From: an uncultured Clostridium sp.
Lineage (GTDB): Bacteria > Bacillota > Clostridia > TANB77 > CAG-508
Length of the DNA stretch: 37,912 nt
Assembly (NCBI GenBank): GCA_900553225.1
Contig: USCV01000012.1
Coordinates: 1 to 37,912, forward strand
Direction: 5' to 3'
The notes beneath the pieces are model-generated. The model was not told the origin of the DNA. It saw only the letters and a list, made by a program, of their open reading frames with translations, and made no database searches. The stretch's first letter is position 1; each line of letters opens with the position of its first letter. The translations under genes were made by a program, and so were the position numbers. Shown here in pieces: positions 18,222 to 27,658 of this stretch.

Positions 18222-20534
18222 TTAATTTTCTATATTAAATTTTAATTTATCATTATCTAGGCTAATATTAACAGTTTGACCATTTTGCAATTGTGCCTTC
18301 AAAATTAAATCTGATAATTCATCTTCTATATATCTTTGAATTGCTCGTCTTAGTGGTCTTGCACCATATTTTAAATCTGTGCCCTTTTCTAAAAGAAATT
18401 TTTTAGCATCAATAGTTACCTTCATTGATATATTTTTATCTGCCAATACTTTTTGTGTATCAAAAAGCATTAGATCAATAATTTGTAGTAATTGTTCTTC
18501 ATTCAGTGGTTCAAAAACAACTATTTCATCAACTCGGTTTAAAAACTCTGGTCTAAAGCTTTCCTTTAAACTATTTAGAATTTTATTTTTATTGCCTTCT
18601 TTTTGATTTCCAAATCCAATTGAATTAGTATTAGTTGCGGAACCTGCATTTGATGTCATTATAATAATTGTATTTTCAAAATTTACAACATTACCTTGTG
18701 AATCTGTAAGTCTTCCTTCATCTAAAACTTGAAGTAATATATTAAAGACATCTGGATGCGCTTTTTCAATTTCATCTAATAAAATAATTGAATAAGGTTT
18801 TCTCTTAACTTTTTCTGTTAATTGACCTGCATCATCATAGCCAACATATCCTGGAGGAGAACCAATTAATTTTGAAGTAGAGTGACTTTCCATATATTCT
18901 GACATATCTACACGTATAATTGAATTTTCATCTCCAAACATTTCATAAGCAAGCGATTTTGCAAGTTTTGTTTTACCAACTCCAGTTGGACCAACAAATA
19001 TAAATGAAGGTGGTCTTTTAGTACTTTGTAGACCTGCTCTATTTCTTCTTATGGCACGAGAAACAACTTCAACTGCCTCATCTTGGCCAATTACACTTTT
19101 GTGCAAATTCTGTTCAAGATTTAAGAGCTTTTTGGTTTCTTCTTCAGTTATTTTTTGAACTGGAATTTTTGTCCAGTGTTCTATAACATTTGCAATATCA
19201 GCAACAGTTAAATTTTTAATTTCCATTTTCTTTGTTAGTGAGTCAATTTGTTCTTTCAGAGAGCATTCCTTCATTTTTAAATCTGCAGCTTTTTTATAGT
19301 CCTCAGTTGAATCCGCAAGTGCAGCTTCTTCTTTTTGTTCTTGAACATCTTTTAACTTATTTTTCAATATTTCTAAGTTGTATAAATCTTTATTATTTAG
19401 ATTTATTCTTGAACATGCTTCGTCTAAAATATCTATTGCTTTATCAGGCAAGAAACGATCATGAATATATTTTTCAGACATGATAACTGCTTGACGAATA
19501 ACATCGTTAGATATTTTGACTTTATGAAAATCTTCATAATATGATTTAATACCTTCCAAAATGTTAATTGTGTCTTGAATAGATGGTGCTTCAACAATAA
19601 TTGGTTGAAATCTTCTTTCTAAAGCAGCATCTTTTTCAATATATTTTCTATATTCTTTAAGTGTTGTTGTTCCAATTAATTGAATTTCTCCATTTGAAAG
19701 AGATGGCTTCAAAATGTTTGCTGCATTCATAGAGTTTTCACTATCTCCAGAACCCATTATATTATGTATTTCATCTATAACTAAAATGATATTTCCACAA
19801 TTTTTACATTCATCAATAATTGCTTTCATCCTTGCCTCAAACTGACCTCTAAATTGAGTACCAGCAATTACTGCAGTCATATCTAATAAATATACTTCTT
19901 TATTTAATAATTTTGCTGGAACCTTTCCATTTGCAATTTTTATGGCAAGACCTTGAGCTATAGCTGTTTTACCAACTCCAGGTTCACCAATTAAACAAGG
20001 GTTATTTTTTGATCTTCTATTTAATATTTGAATCATTCTTTGAATTTCTTTATCTCTGCCAATTACTCTATCAATTTCATTGTTTTTTGCTTTATTGGTT
20101 AAATTAGTTCCATAAGTATCTAAAGCTTTTCTTTTATTCTCTTTTACCTTTTTATCAACTTTGATTCTTTTTTTCTCATTTCCCTGTGAGGAGTTTGAAG
20201 AGTCTTTACTGTTCGAATTTGCTCCAAACATACCAGAAAAAATTGAACCTAACGGAATTCCTTTTTCACCATCTGCTTCATATGAATTTAAAGTATCTGG
20301 GTCAACAGTATCTAATTGTTCTTGAATGTCTTTAAACATATCTTCAAACTGTTTTGACATATCTTCCAAATCAGATTCTGATAAGTTAGCTTGCTTTACT
20401 AAAACATCAAATGGATTGATTCCTCTTTTTTTAGCACAATCATAACAAAGTCCCTCCATTTTATGAGAGTCTTCTGATGTTGGATTATTAACAAAAACTA
20501 CAGCTGTATTCTTATTACATACTGAACATAACAT
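18222..20534 (-). CDS. clpE: ClpE-type ATP-dependent unfoldase (Clp/Hsp100)
   Basis: A AAA+ unfoldase that feeds proteins to ClpP or disaggregates them. The 770-aa protein begins with a zinc finger, C3-x2-C6 and C30-x2-C33, which is typical of ClpE rather than the double-repeat N-domain of ClpC. Then come AAA-1 with GEPGVGKT, a middle region with a UVR-like coiled coil (about 390-440), AAA-2 with GPTGVGKT, and a C-terminal ClpB-D2 small domain. A ClpC-like name would also be defensible. The upstream region has a sigma-A promoter and a palindrome near the start site. No CtsR heptad repeat was seen. Confidence 0.9.
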   Translation of the reverse strand: MLCSVCNKNTAVVFVNNPTSEDSHKMEGLCYDCAKKRGINPFDVLVKQANLSESDLEDMSKQFEDMFKDIQEQLDTVDPDTLNSYEADGEKGIPLGSIFSGMFGANSNSKDSSNSSQGNEKKRIKVDKKVKENKRKALDTYGTNLTNKAKNNEIDRVIGRDKEIQRMIQILNRRSKNNPCLIGEPGVGKTAIAQGLAIKIANGKVPAKLLNKEVYLLDMTAVIAGTQFRGQFEARMKAIIDECKNCGNIILVIDEIHNIMGSGDSENSMNAANILKPSLSNGEIQLIGTTTLKEYRKYIEKDAALERRFQPIIVEAPSIQDTINILEGIKSYYEDFHKVKISNDVIRQAVIMSEKYIHDRFLPDKAIDILDEACSRINLNNKDLYNLEILKNKLKDVQEQKEEAALADSTEDYKKAADLKMKECSLKEQIDSLTKKMEIKNLTVADIANVIEHWTKIPVQKITEEETKKLLNLEQNLHKSVIGQDEAVEVVSRAIRRNRAGLQSTKRPPSFIFVGPTGVGKTKLAKSLAYEMFGDENSIIRVDMSEYMESHSTSKLIGSPPGYVGYDDAGQLTEKVKRKPYSIILLDEIEKAHPDVFNILLQVLDEGRLTDSQGNVVNFENTIIIMTSNAGSATNTNSIGFGNQKEGNKNKILNSLKESFRPEFLNRVDEIVVFEPLNEEQLLQIIDLMLFDTQKVLADKNISMKVTIDAKKFLLEKGTDLKYGARPLRRAIQRYIEDELSDLILKAQLQNGQTVNISLDNDKLKFNIEN

Positions 20535-20556
20535 ATTTTTAAAATCTCCTATCTTA

Positions 20557-20574
20557 TTGTGATTTATATTACAA
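20557..20574. promoter_or_regulatory. Rex-like palindrome at the clpE transcription start
   Basis: On the minus strand it reads TTGTAA-N6-TCACAA, one base from TTGTGA-N6-TCACAA, the pattern bound by the redox repressor Rex. It lies directly downstream of the clpE -10 element, where a repressor would act. One match of this kind can arise by chance in AT-rich DNA. Confidence 0.25.
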
Positions 20575-20575
20575 T

Positions 20576-20604
20576 ATAATACATTAAAAATATTAAGTAG
20601 TCAA
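20576..20604 (-). promoter_or_regulatory. Sigma-A promoter of clpE
   Basis: On the minus strand: TTGACT, 17-base spacer, TATTAT, located 42 bases before the start codon. Confidence 0.7.
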
Positions 20605-20750
20605 GAGATTAAAAATAGTTTTAACTTGCACATGTTTACAAATTATGTAAATACAGTAAAAATAAAATCTAAAAAATTAGTAGGTATAAGATATAAAAAA
20701 ATAATCATCAAAATTAATAACAAATTTTTTACAAACTAACTTGTTTTATC

Positions 20751-20779
20751 TTGATATTTGTTTTTATTTATCATATAAT
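20751..20779 (+). promoter_or_regulatory. Sigma-A promoter of topB
   Basis: TTGATA, 17-base spacer and perfect TATAAT, 50 bases before the topB start. Confidence 0.75.
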
Positions 20780-20828
20780 CAAACAAAATTGGGGGGACAA
20801 TAAAATATAAGCAAAAAAGGATAAAGAT

Positions 20829-22771
20829 ATGTCAAAGAAGTTATTAATTACAGAAAAGCCATCAGTTGCAATGGAGTTTGCAAAAGCTTTAAAAATAAAT
20901 ACAAATAGAAAAAATGGATATTTGGAGTCAGAAGAATGGATTATTACATGGTGTGTTGGACATTTAGTAACCATGAGTTATCCAGAAAAATATGATGAAA
21001 AGTTAAAATTTTGGAGATTAGATACTCTTCCATTTATTCCTACAGAATGGAAATACGAGGTTATTCCAAATGTTCAAAATCAGTTTGATATTGTTAGTAA
21101 ATTACTACAAAGAGAAGATGTTGATGTAATCTACAATGCAGGAGACTCAGGAAGAGAAGGAGAATATATACAAAGATTGGTTTTTATGATGGCAAAACCA
21201 AATCCAAATGCTAAAATGAAAAGAGTTTGGATAGATTCACAAACAGAGGAAGAAATATTGCGAGGAATTAACGAGGCAAAAGATTTATCAGAATATGATA
21301 GTTTATCAGATTCAGCATATTTAAGAGCCAAGGAGGACTATTTAATAGGAATTAATTTTTCCAGGTTATTATCTATTATTTATGGAAGAAGAGTTGCTAA
21401 AGAAATTAATGAAGATAAAGTATCTATCTCTGTTGGACGTGTAATGACTTGTGTATTAGGTATGGTGGTTCGGAAGAGAAAGAGAAATTAGAAATTTTGT
21501 TAAAATTCCATATTATAAAATTATAGGTAATTTTGGAGAAAATGAAAATAATTGTATTAATGCTGAATGGAAAGTTGGCAAAGAATCCAAAATGTTTGAA
21601 TCAAACAAACTATACAATGATTCAGGCTTTAAATTGGAAAAGGATGCCAAAGAGTTTATAATTTCTTTGAAAGATAAAAAAGCCATAATTGAAGAAGTAA
21701 AAAAGTCAAAGCAAAAGGAAAATGCACCATTATTATTTAACTTAGCAGAAGCCCAAAACGAGTGTACAAGAAGATTTAAAATTAAACCTGACGAAACTTT
21801 GGAAATAATACAAGATTTATATGAAAAAAAGCTAGTTACGTATCCAAGAACAGATGCAAGAGTTTTATCAACTGCTGTTTCTAAAGTAATTGGGAAAAAT
21901 TTAAATGGAATTGCAAAAGGATTTAAAAATGATGAAATACAAAGATATATAAAAAAAATGATTGATGAAAAGTACTCTACTAATCTTACAAAAACTAAAT
22001 ATGTAAATGATAGTAAAATAACAGATCATTATGCAATTATTCCAACAGGTCAGGGATATGAAAATTATGAAAAATTACCCAATTTGCATAAAGAAGTATA
22101 TACAATGATTGTTAAAAGATTTTTAAGTATTTTTTATCCGCCAGCGGAGTATGAAAAATTTTCAATTGTAATTCGGAGTAGATGGAGAAAAATTTTATGC
22201 AAATAGTAAAATATGTATAAACCAAGGATACTTAGAGGTTTGGAAAGGCAAAGATACTCAAGATGAAAAAACGAAAGACATATCAAAAAAAGGAAATGAA
22301 ATTAATGTTAGTTTAGTGAAAGAATTAAAAAAGGGTCAAGAAATCTTAGTAAATAACTTTGAAACAAAGGAATCAGAAACATCTCCACCAACCAGGTATA
22401 ATTCAGGTTCAATTATCCTAGCAATGGAAAATGCAGGAAAACTAATTGAGGAGGAAGAGTTAAGAGAACAAATTAAAGGAGCAGGAATTGGAACAAGTGC
22501 AACAAGAGCAGAGATAATAAAGAAACTTGAAAAAATTAAATACATTCAAATTAATACAAAAACGCAGATAATAACTCCAACTAAAAAGGGAGAAACAATT
22601 TATGATGTTGTATATAGTTCTATGCAAGATTTACTTAATCCAAAATTGACAGCAAGTTGGGAAAAAGGTTTGGATATGGTTGCAAAAAAACAAATCAAGT
22701 CAAATGAATTTATGGTAAAACTAGAAAGTTATATAAAAGGAAAAATAGACAAGCTAGTTATACATATGTAA
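20829..22771 (+). CDS. topB: DNA topoisomerase III, two +1 frameshifts at CGG
   Basis: Type IA topoisomerase that relaxes and decatenates DNA through a covalent 5'-phosphotyrosine. In frame 0 the gene falls into three pieces; skipping C21471 and C22174 yields 646 aa, close to the family's usual 650-730. The N-terminal TOPRIM domain has KLLITEKPSVA and NAGDSGREGEYIQRL. Across the first junction comes VVGREREIRNFVK. The active-site Tyr is in LVTYPRTDAR (about residue 335), which would be lost without the first skip. PTRYNSGSIILAMENAG and GIGTSATRAEII follow after the second junction. AAAAGGA lies 8 bases before ATG 20829. No Zn-finger tail is present. Confidence 0.93.
21471..21473 (+). other. 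In-frame CGG: first +1 frameshift site in topB
   Basis: GTT CGG AAG becomes GTT (C)GGA AGA GAA AGA GAA, restoring the conserved Arg-Glu-Arg-Glu-Ile stretch of type IA topoisomerases. Frame 0 stops seven codons on. Confidence 0.85.
22174..22176 (+). other. In-frame CGG: second +1 frameshift site in topB
   Basis: ATT CGG AGT becomes ATT (C)GGA GTA GAT GGA GAA AAA TTT. Frame 0 stops after ten more codons; the shifted frame runs to the normal end at 22771. Confidence 0.85.
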
Positions 22772-22780
22772 GGAGGAAAC

Positions 22781-23062
22781 ATGAAAGAGATAAATGATTG
22801 GAAAGCACTAATGTATTTAGATGGAAAATATAAAACAGCATTACCATTACCTGGGTGTTATATTTCTGGAAAAATAGATAATGAAGAAGTGCTTATAAAA
22901 ACAAGTATGATAGATTTTTGCGGATTAATAGTACAAGATATAAATGGAAATAATTATTATCTATATGGTGCAAAACCATCTTATTTAGAAGAGATACTAG
23001 AATTAGTTGAATTCTCTAGAGAAAAGAGGACAAATGAAATAGAAAAAACAGATAGGGAGTAA
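22781..23062 (+). CDS. Small protein of unknown function (93 aa)
   Basis: I do not recognise this protein. It is soluble, 93 aa, with DWKALMYLDGKYKTALPLPGC near the start, split here as two parts: a Trp-led N-terminus and a central beta-rich region (IDNEEVLIKTSMIDFCGLIV). The C-terminal 25 residues are charged and likely helical. AAGGAGG stands six bases before its ATG. It begins 9 bases after topB and ends 6 bases before the HD-GYP gene, so the three are probably one transcript. Confidence 0.7.
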   Translation: MKEINDWKALMYLDGKYKTALPLPGCYISGKIDNEEVLIKTSMIDFCGLIVQDINGNNYYLYGAKPSYLEEILELVEFSREKRTNEIEKTDRE

Positions 23063-23068
23063 AATAGT

Positions 23069-23806
23069 ATGAGAAGAACAAAAGATGTGTCAGATTTATA
23101 TGAAGATGTAAATAGACAAATTAATGAAATGTTAGAAAAAATGTTTGCAGGAAGACTGAAATATAAAATAGATGATTTAGATATGTTCACAAATAGACAT
23201 ATTAATAGAGTAGAAGAGTTAACCATAAAAATATGCAGACAAATTGGATTATCAGATAAAGATACTAAGTTTTGTGGTGTTTGTGCATATTTTCATGATA
23301 TAGGCAAAATTCTTATGCCACCTAGAATTCTACAAAAGACTTCAAGACTTACTGATAAAGAGTATGAAACAATAAAAAAACATACTATTTTTGGATATGA
23401 GATTTGTATGTTAAATGAGAATTTAAGTAAATATGCAAATGCAGCTAAATATCATCATGAAAATGAAGACGGTTCGGGATATCCAGAGGGACTTGCCGGT
23501 CAAGAAATACCTATAGAAGCTAGAATTATAAAAGTTGCTGATGTATATGATGCTATAAGTAGTAAAAGACAGTATAAAGGTGAAGTAAATAGAGTAGATA
23601 CCCTAAAACGTATGAATAGTGAATTAGTAGAAAAAGGAAAGGTAAATAAATTTATTTTTAATGCATTATTAGATGTAATTATAGATGAGATAAGACAAGA
23701 AAATACAGTACAAGGAGAAGCGGAGATAAAGAAAATATTAAAACTATGTAGTAATGTTTATACAGTAAAAAAAAATGAAAGTGTAGTTGAAGAAAGATGG
23801 GCTTAA
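23069..23806 (+). CDS. HD-GYP domain phosphohydrolase
   Basis: A 245-aa metal-dependent phosphohydrolase. The HD-GYP signature is visible: FHDIGKI (about 75-81) and the paired HHENEDGSGYPEGLAG (about 130-145), with DVYDAISSKRQYK after it. Such domains usually cleave cyclic di-GMP, but the substrate here is not proven. No sensor domain or membrane segment is seen; the first 50 residues are a short helical N-terminus. The start ATG follows GGGAG. Its CGG triplets (GAC GGT, TCG GGA, GCC GGT) are all out of frame. Confidence 0.85.
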   Translation: MRRTKDVSDLYEDVNRQINEMLEKMFAGRLKYKIDDLDMFTNRHINRVEELTIKICRQIGLSDKDTKFCGVCAYFHDIGKILMPPRILQKTSRLTDKEYETIKKHTIFGYEICMLNENLSKYANAAKYHHENEDGSGYPEGLAGQEIPIEARIIKVADVYDAISSKRQYKGEVNRVDTLKRMNSELVEKGKVNKFIFNALLDVIIDEIRQENTVQGEAEIKKILKLCSNVYTVKKNESVVEERWA

Positions 23807-23960
23807 AAGTGATAAGCAGTAGCTAAATAGTATATTATATAAATGATTATGTGACAAAAACATTTTCTGAATAGTTTAAATTTTTCGGCACAATGTATGT
23901 AACCACTTACGTAAATGAAACATAATATATAACATATTATAAAAAAGGGGTGGGTATATT

Positions 23961-25224
23961 GTGAAATCGTACATAATTGAAGGAGGAAAAAGACTAGAGG
24001 GTGAAGTTAAAGTATCTGGTTCAAAAAATGCTTCATTGCCAATTATTGCTTCATGTATTTTAAATCAAAATATAATAAAGTTATATAACGTTCCAAATAT
24101 TCATGATACACAAATAACCTTAAAAATTTTAAAGTTTTTGGGGTGTAAAGTTAAGAAAAATAGCAACAAAATAGAAATAAATTCAAAAAGTATAAGCAAA
24201 ATAGAAATACCAGAAGAATTAATGAGAGAAATGAGGTCAACAGTCATTCTTGCAGGAGCAATACTTGCAAGGTTTAAAGAAGTAATATTTTCTTATCCAG
24301 GTGGGTGTGATATTGGAGCAAGACCAATTGATCTACATCTTAAGGCATTTCAGAAGTTAGGAATACAGGTAGAAGAAGCTTCGGGATTTATTCATTGCAA
24401 GACAGAAAAAATTGTTGGAGCAGATATAAATTTAGATTTTCCAAGCGTAGGTGCAACTGAAAACATTATTTTGGCATCTATATATGCAGATGGAATTACA
24501 ACAATTTCAAATGCAGCGATGGAACCGGAAATTGAAGATTTAGCTAAATGTTTAAACAAAATGGGAGCAAAAATTGAGGGCGCAGGTACAAATTATATAA
24601 AAATAACAGGAGTAAAAAAGTTAAAATCAATAAGCTATTCAGTAATGCCAGATAGGATTGAAGCAGGAACATTGCTTTGTGCAGGAGCAATTACAGGAGG
24701 AACGGTAAAATTGTTGAATGTATGCGCAGATAATTTAACTCCAGTAATAGACAAACTCGAAGAAGCAGGATGCAAAATAGAAGTGTGTAATAGAGAAATT
24801 TTATTGCAGGCACCAAAAAGACTCAAACCAATTCAAATAAAAACAATGCCATATCCAGGATTTCCTACAGATTTACAACCAATATTTGGAGGAATGGTTG
24901 TTGTAGCAAAAGGAACATCAATTATTGTAGAGAATATTTTTGAAAACAGATATAAATATATGACAGAATTACAAAGAATGGGTGCAAAAATTACGATAGA
25001 AGGTAAAATGGCTGTAATAAAAGGAGTAAGAAAGTTATCAGGTGCAAGTGTTAATAGTGCAGATTTAAGAGGAGGAGCAGCTTTAGTATTAGCACGGATT
25101 AGTAGCTAAAGGAAAAACCTATGTTAACCATATTGAATATATATTAAGAGGATATGAAAATTTAGATAAAAAATTAACAAGTCTAGGAGCAAGTATAAAA
25201 TTAGAAGAGGTGCAAAATGATTAA
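23961..25224 (+). CDS. murA: UDP-N-acetylglucosamine 1-carboxyvinyltransferase, +1 frameshift at CGG
   Basis: Transfers enolpyruvate from PEP to UDP-GlcNAc, the first committed step of peptidoglycan synthesis in the cytoplasm. Skipping C25095 gives 420 aa, the standard MurA length. Visible are GSKNASLPI (substrate Lys-Asn), the flexible loop PGGCDIGARP (about 112-121) with the catalytic Cys, and the C-terminal DLRGGAALVLAG. The segment ILRGYENLDKKL after the junction carries the Arg equivalent to E. coli R397, which contacts PEP. Without the skip this residue is lost and the protein ends at 25109. GTG start with a GGGGTGG-rich site. The restored stop overlaps the ftsQ ATG by 8 bases. Confidence 0.94.
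25095..25097 (+). other. In-frame CGG: +1 frameshift site in murA
   Basis: GCA CGG ATT becomes GCA (C)GGA TTA GTA GCT AAA GGA, restoring the conserved Leu-Ala-Gly-Leu-Val-Ala-Lys-Gly. The Gly is residue 379. Confidence 0.87.
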
Positions 25225-26179
25225 TAAAAAAAATAAAGAGAAAGCAAATTCAAGATCTAAATTAGGGGCAGAAAGACAATCTGCTCCTAATAAAAAAAGG
25301 CAAGAAACGAAAAGTTTTACATTTGATGATGAAATTATTATTGGAATACCAAGAAAACAAGATATAAATAAAAAAAATCAGACAAAGAAAAACAATAATC
25401 TAAAGCCTAAAAAAGTAAAAAAACTTACGCAAAAGCAGATAATGAGAAGAAGAATTATCTTAAAAATAATAAAGTGGACAAGTTTAATTGCAATATTTAT
25501 AGGTATTATATTATATATATTAATGTCCCCTCTTTTTGATGTAAAGAAAATAACTGTAAATACAGATAAAAAATTAAGTAAAGAAGAAATTATTAATCTT
25601 TCGGCAATAAATTTAAATCAAAATATTTTCAAATATACAAAAAAGCAAATTATAAATAATATAAAAGAAAATGCATATGTGGAAGATGTAACTGTAAAAA
25701 GAAATTTACCAGATGAAATACAAATAACAGTAAAAGAAAGAGTCCCTACATATATGATTACATATGGAAATGCTTATGTATATGTTAATAATCAAGGATA
25801 TATGCTAGAAGTTTCAAGCGAATATAAGAATTTGCCAATTCTAAAAGGAATAAAAACTCAACAGGAGAAAATAGAGATTGGAAAAAGATTATGTAATGAA
25901 GATTTACAAAAGCTATCTACAGTAATTAAAATCATGGAATTAGCGCAGAGTAATGAAATATCAGATTTAATTACAGCAATAGATATATCAGATAATTACG
26001 ATATTAAGCTTATTATGGAAGAAGAAGATAAAACTGTACATTTAGGAGATTGTTCAATGCTTGATGAAAGAATACTTTGGGTAAAAACAATCTTGAAAAA
26101 GGAACAAGGAGTACCTGGAGAAATTTTTGTAAATATGAATTTGAATATAGAAAATCCATTCTTTAGAGAGAGAGTATAA
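25217..26179 (+). CDS. ftsQ: Cell division protein FtsQ/DivIB
   Basis: Bitopic divisome protein that links early and late division proteins and regulates septal wall synthesis. The 320-aa protein has a long basic, lysine-rich cytoplasmic tail (about 1-85), one membrane helix (about 88-110), an extracytoplasmic POTRA domain (about 112-182, starting SPLFDVKKITVNTDKKL) and a beta domain. The ATG overlaps the frameshifted end of murA, and its Shine-Dalgarno (AGAGGTG) is inside murA, so translation is probably coupled. It leads the DUF881-sbp-ftsA-ftsZ series. Confidence 0.9.
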   Translation: MINKKNKEKANSRSKLGAERQSAPNKKRQETKSFTFDDEIIIGIPRKQDINKKNQTKKNNNLKPKKVKKLTQKQIMRRRIILKIIKWTSLIAIFIGIILYILMSPLFDVKKITVNTDKKLSKEEIINLSAINLNQNIFKYTKKQIINNIKENAYVEDVTVKRNLPDEIQITVKERVPTYMITYGNAYVYVNNQGYMLEVSSEYKNLPILKGIKTQQEKIEIGKRLCNEDLQKLSTVIKIMELAQSNEISDLITAIDISDNYDIKLIMEEEDKTVHLGDCSMLDERILWVKTILKKEQGVPGEIFVNMNLNIENPFFRERV

Positions 26180-26208
26180 ACAGAAGTTTATGGAGGAAAA
26201 AGTAAAAT

Positions 26209-26928
26209 ATGAATAAGAAGAGAAATGCAATTTTAATTGGGGCAGTATGTTTTATATTAACTCTTGCCATTGCAATTCAGATGAAAACAATAAAAAATTC
26301 AAACCTTGTAGTAACAGAAACATCTGAAAATACTGAGTTACAAAATAATGCAATAAAATGGAAAGAAAAATATGAACAAACTATTTCAGAGTTAGAAAAG
26401 GCCGAAAAAAGTCTTAATGATATAAGAACCAAAGCAACTGAAAGTAATCCTGAGGCAATAGAAAAACAGGAAAATCTTATAAAAAATAACACTTTACTTG
26501 GCCAAACAGATGTAAATGGCCCAGGAGTTATTGTTACTTTAACAGATAATGAAGGTACAACAAATGAAACTATAGGAATAACAGAAGATATAAGAGATTA
26601 CCTGGTTCATGATTCTAATTTAAGAGAAGTAATTAGAAAGTTAAAAACTTCAGGTGCAGAGGCTATATGCGTTAATGATCAAAGAGTTGTTTTCTCTACA
26701 GCAATTACTTGCTCTGGAAATGTAATTCGCGTAAATAACCAAAGAATCGGCTCACCATTTGTTATTAAAGCAATTGGCTCACCTGAACTATTATATGGAA
26801 ATTTAGAACCAGTCATAAAAGAATTAAATGATTCAGGAATTATTGTAAAAATTGAAAAAAAAGATAATATAGAAATTAATAAGTATAATGGAATTATTAA
26901 TCAAACTTATACCAAAAGTACAGAGTAG
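26209..26928 (+). CDS. DUF881 family protein (YlxW-like), type A copy 1
   Basis: A 239-aa membrane-anchored protein of the DUF881 family, found between divIB and sbp-ftsA in many Firmicutes; function not settled. It has an N-terminal membrane segment (about 8-26), a coiled coil (about 45-90) and the DUF881 domain, with LGQTDVNGPGVIVTL and GAEAICVNDQRV. Its N-terminus and core resemble the third copy (27659) more than the second or fourth. The start ATG follows GGAGG. It is the first of four in tandem. Confidence 0.88.
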   Translation: MNKKRNAILIGAVCFILTLAIAIQMKTIKNSNLVVTETSENTELQNNAIKWKEKYEQTISELEKAEKSLNDIRTKATESNPEAIEKQENLIKNNTLLGQTDVNGPGVIVTLTDNEGTTNETIGITEDIRDYLVHDSNLREVIRKLKTSGAEAICVNDQRVVFSTAITCSGNVIRVNNQRIGSPFVIKAIGSPELLYGNLEPVIKELNDSGIIVKIEKKDNIEINKYNGIINQTYTKSTE

Positions 26929-26939
26929 AGGTGAGTTTT

Positions 26940-27627
26940 TTGAAAAAAGAAAAAATAACAATATGTGTTACAATATTTATCATGTGTGTTATGCTGTGTA
27001 GCATTATATTTATGCAATTTAAAACAGCAAAGCAAACGAGTTTAACAGATATAAAAAATATGAATGAAGAAGAATTAAAAAAAGAAGTTATTAGCTGGCA
27101 AAATAAGTATAATCAAATTAATGCGCAACTATCTGAGACAAATGAAAAAATAGAAAAATATGAAGAAAGTTCTTATAATGATAAGGAGAGTTATACTCTT
27201 TTAAATGAAGAAAAAGAGCAAACTGAATTGTTATCTCGGAAAAACAAATGTTGAAGGTGAGGGAATTGTAATTGTTTTAGAAGATAATGAATATGGGCAA
27301 ATTACAGCAAAACAATTATTAAATTTGGTAAATGAATTAAAATATGCAGGAGCGGAAGCAATTTCAATTAATGAAAATAGAATTGTAAATTTAACAGATA
27401 TAGTATATGTAAATTATGTTATTACGGTAGAAAAGGAAAAGATATCTTCTCCATATGTAGTTAAAGCAATTGGAAATCAAACTTATTTATCAAGCACGTT
27501 AAATGCAAAAGGTGGACTATTGTCTACATACAAAGAAACCGGAATAAACATAAAAATGGAAGAACAAAAAAAGATTCAAATACCAAAATATGAAGGCGAA
27601 ATAAATCTTAAATACGGATCAAAGTAG
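26940..27627 (+). CDS. DUF881 family protein, type B copy 1, +1 frameshift at CGG
   Basis: A 228-aa DUF881 protein when C27237 is skipped; without it the product ends at 27254. N-terminal membrane helix (about 6-26), coiled coil, then DUF881 with GKTNVEGEGIVIVLEDNE and AGAEAISINENRI. TTG 26940 is preferred over GTG 26931 because AGAGGTGA ends five bases before it. The resulting MKKEKIT start also matches MKKEKVT in the fourth copy. The fourth copy has an ordinary GGA codon where this one has CGGA, which independently confirms the reading frame on both sides. Confidence 0.88.
27237..27239 (+). other. In-frame CGG: +1 frameshift site in the second DUF881 gene
   Basis: TTA TCT CGG AAA becomes TTA TCT (C)GGA AAA ACA AAT GTT. 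The paralogue at 28370 reads TTA TTG GGA AAA ACA AAT GTA at the same place with no extra base. Confidence 0.9.
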
Positions 27628-27658
27628 TGATAATTTGAAATGAAAAGGTAGGAAGATT

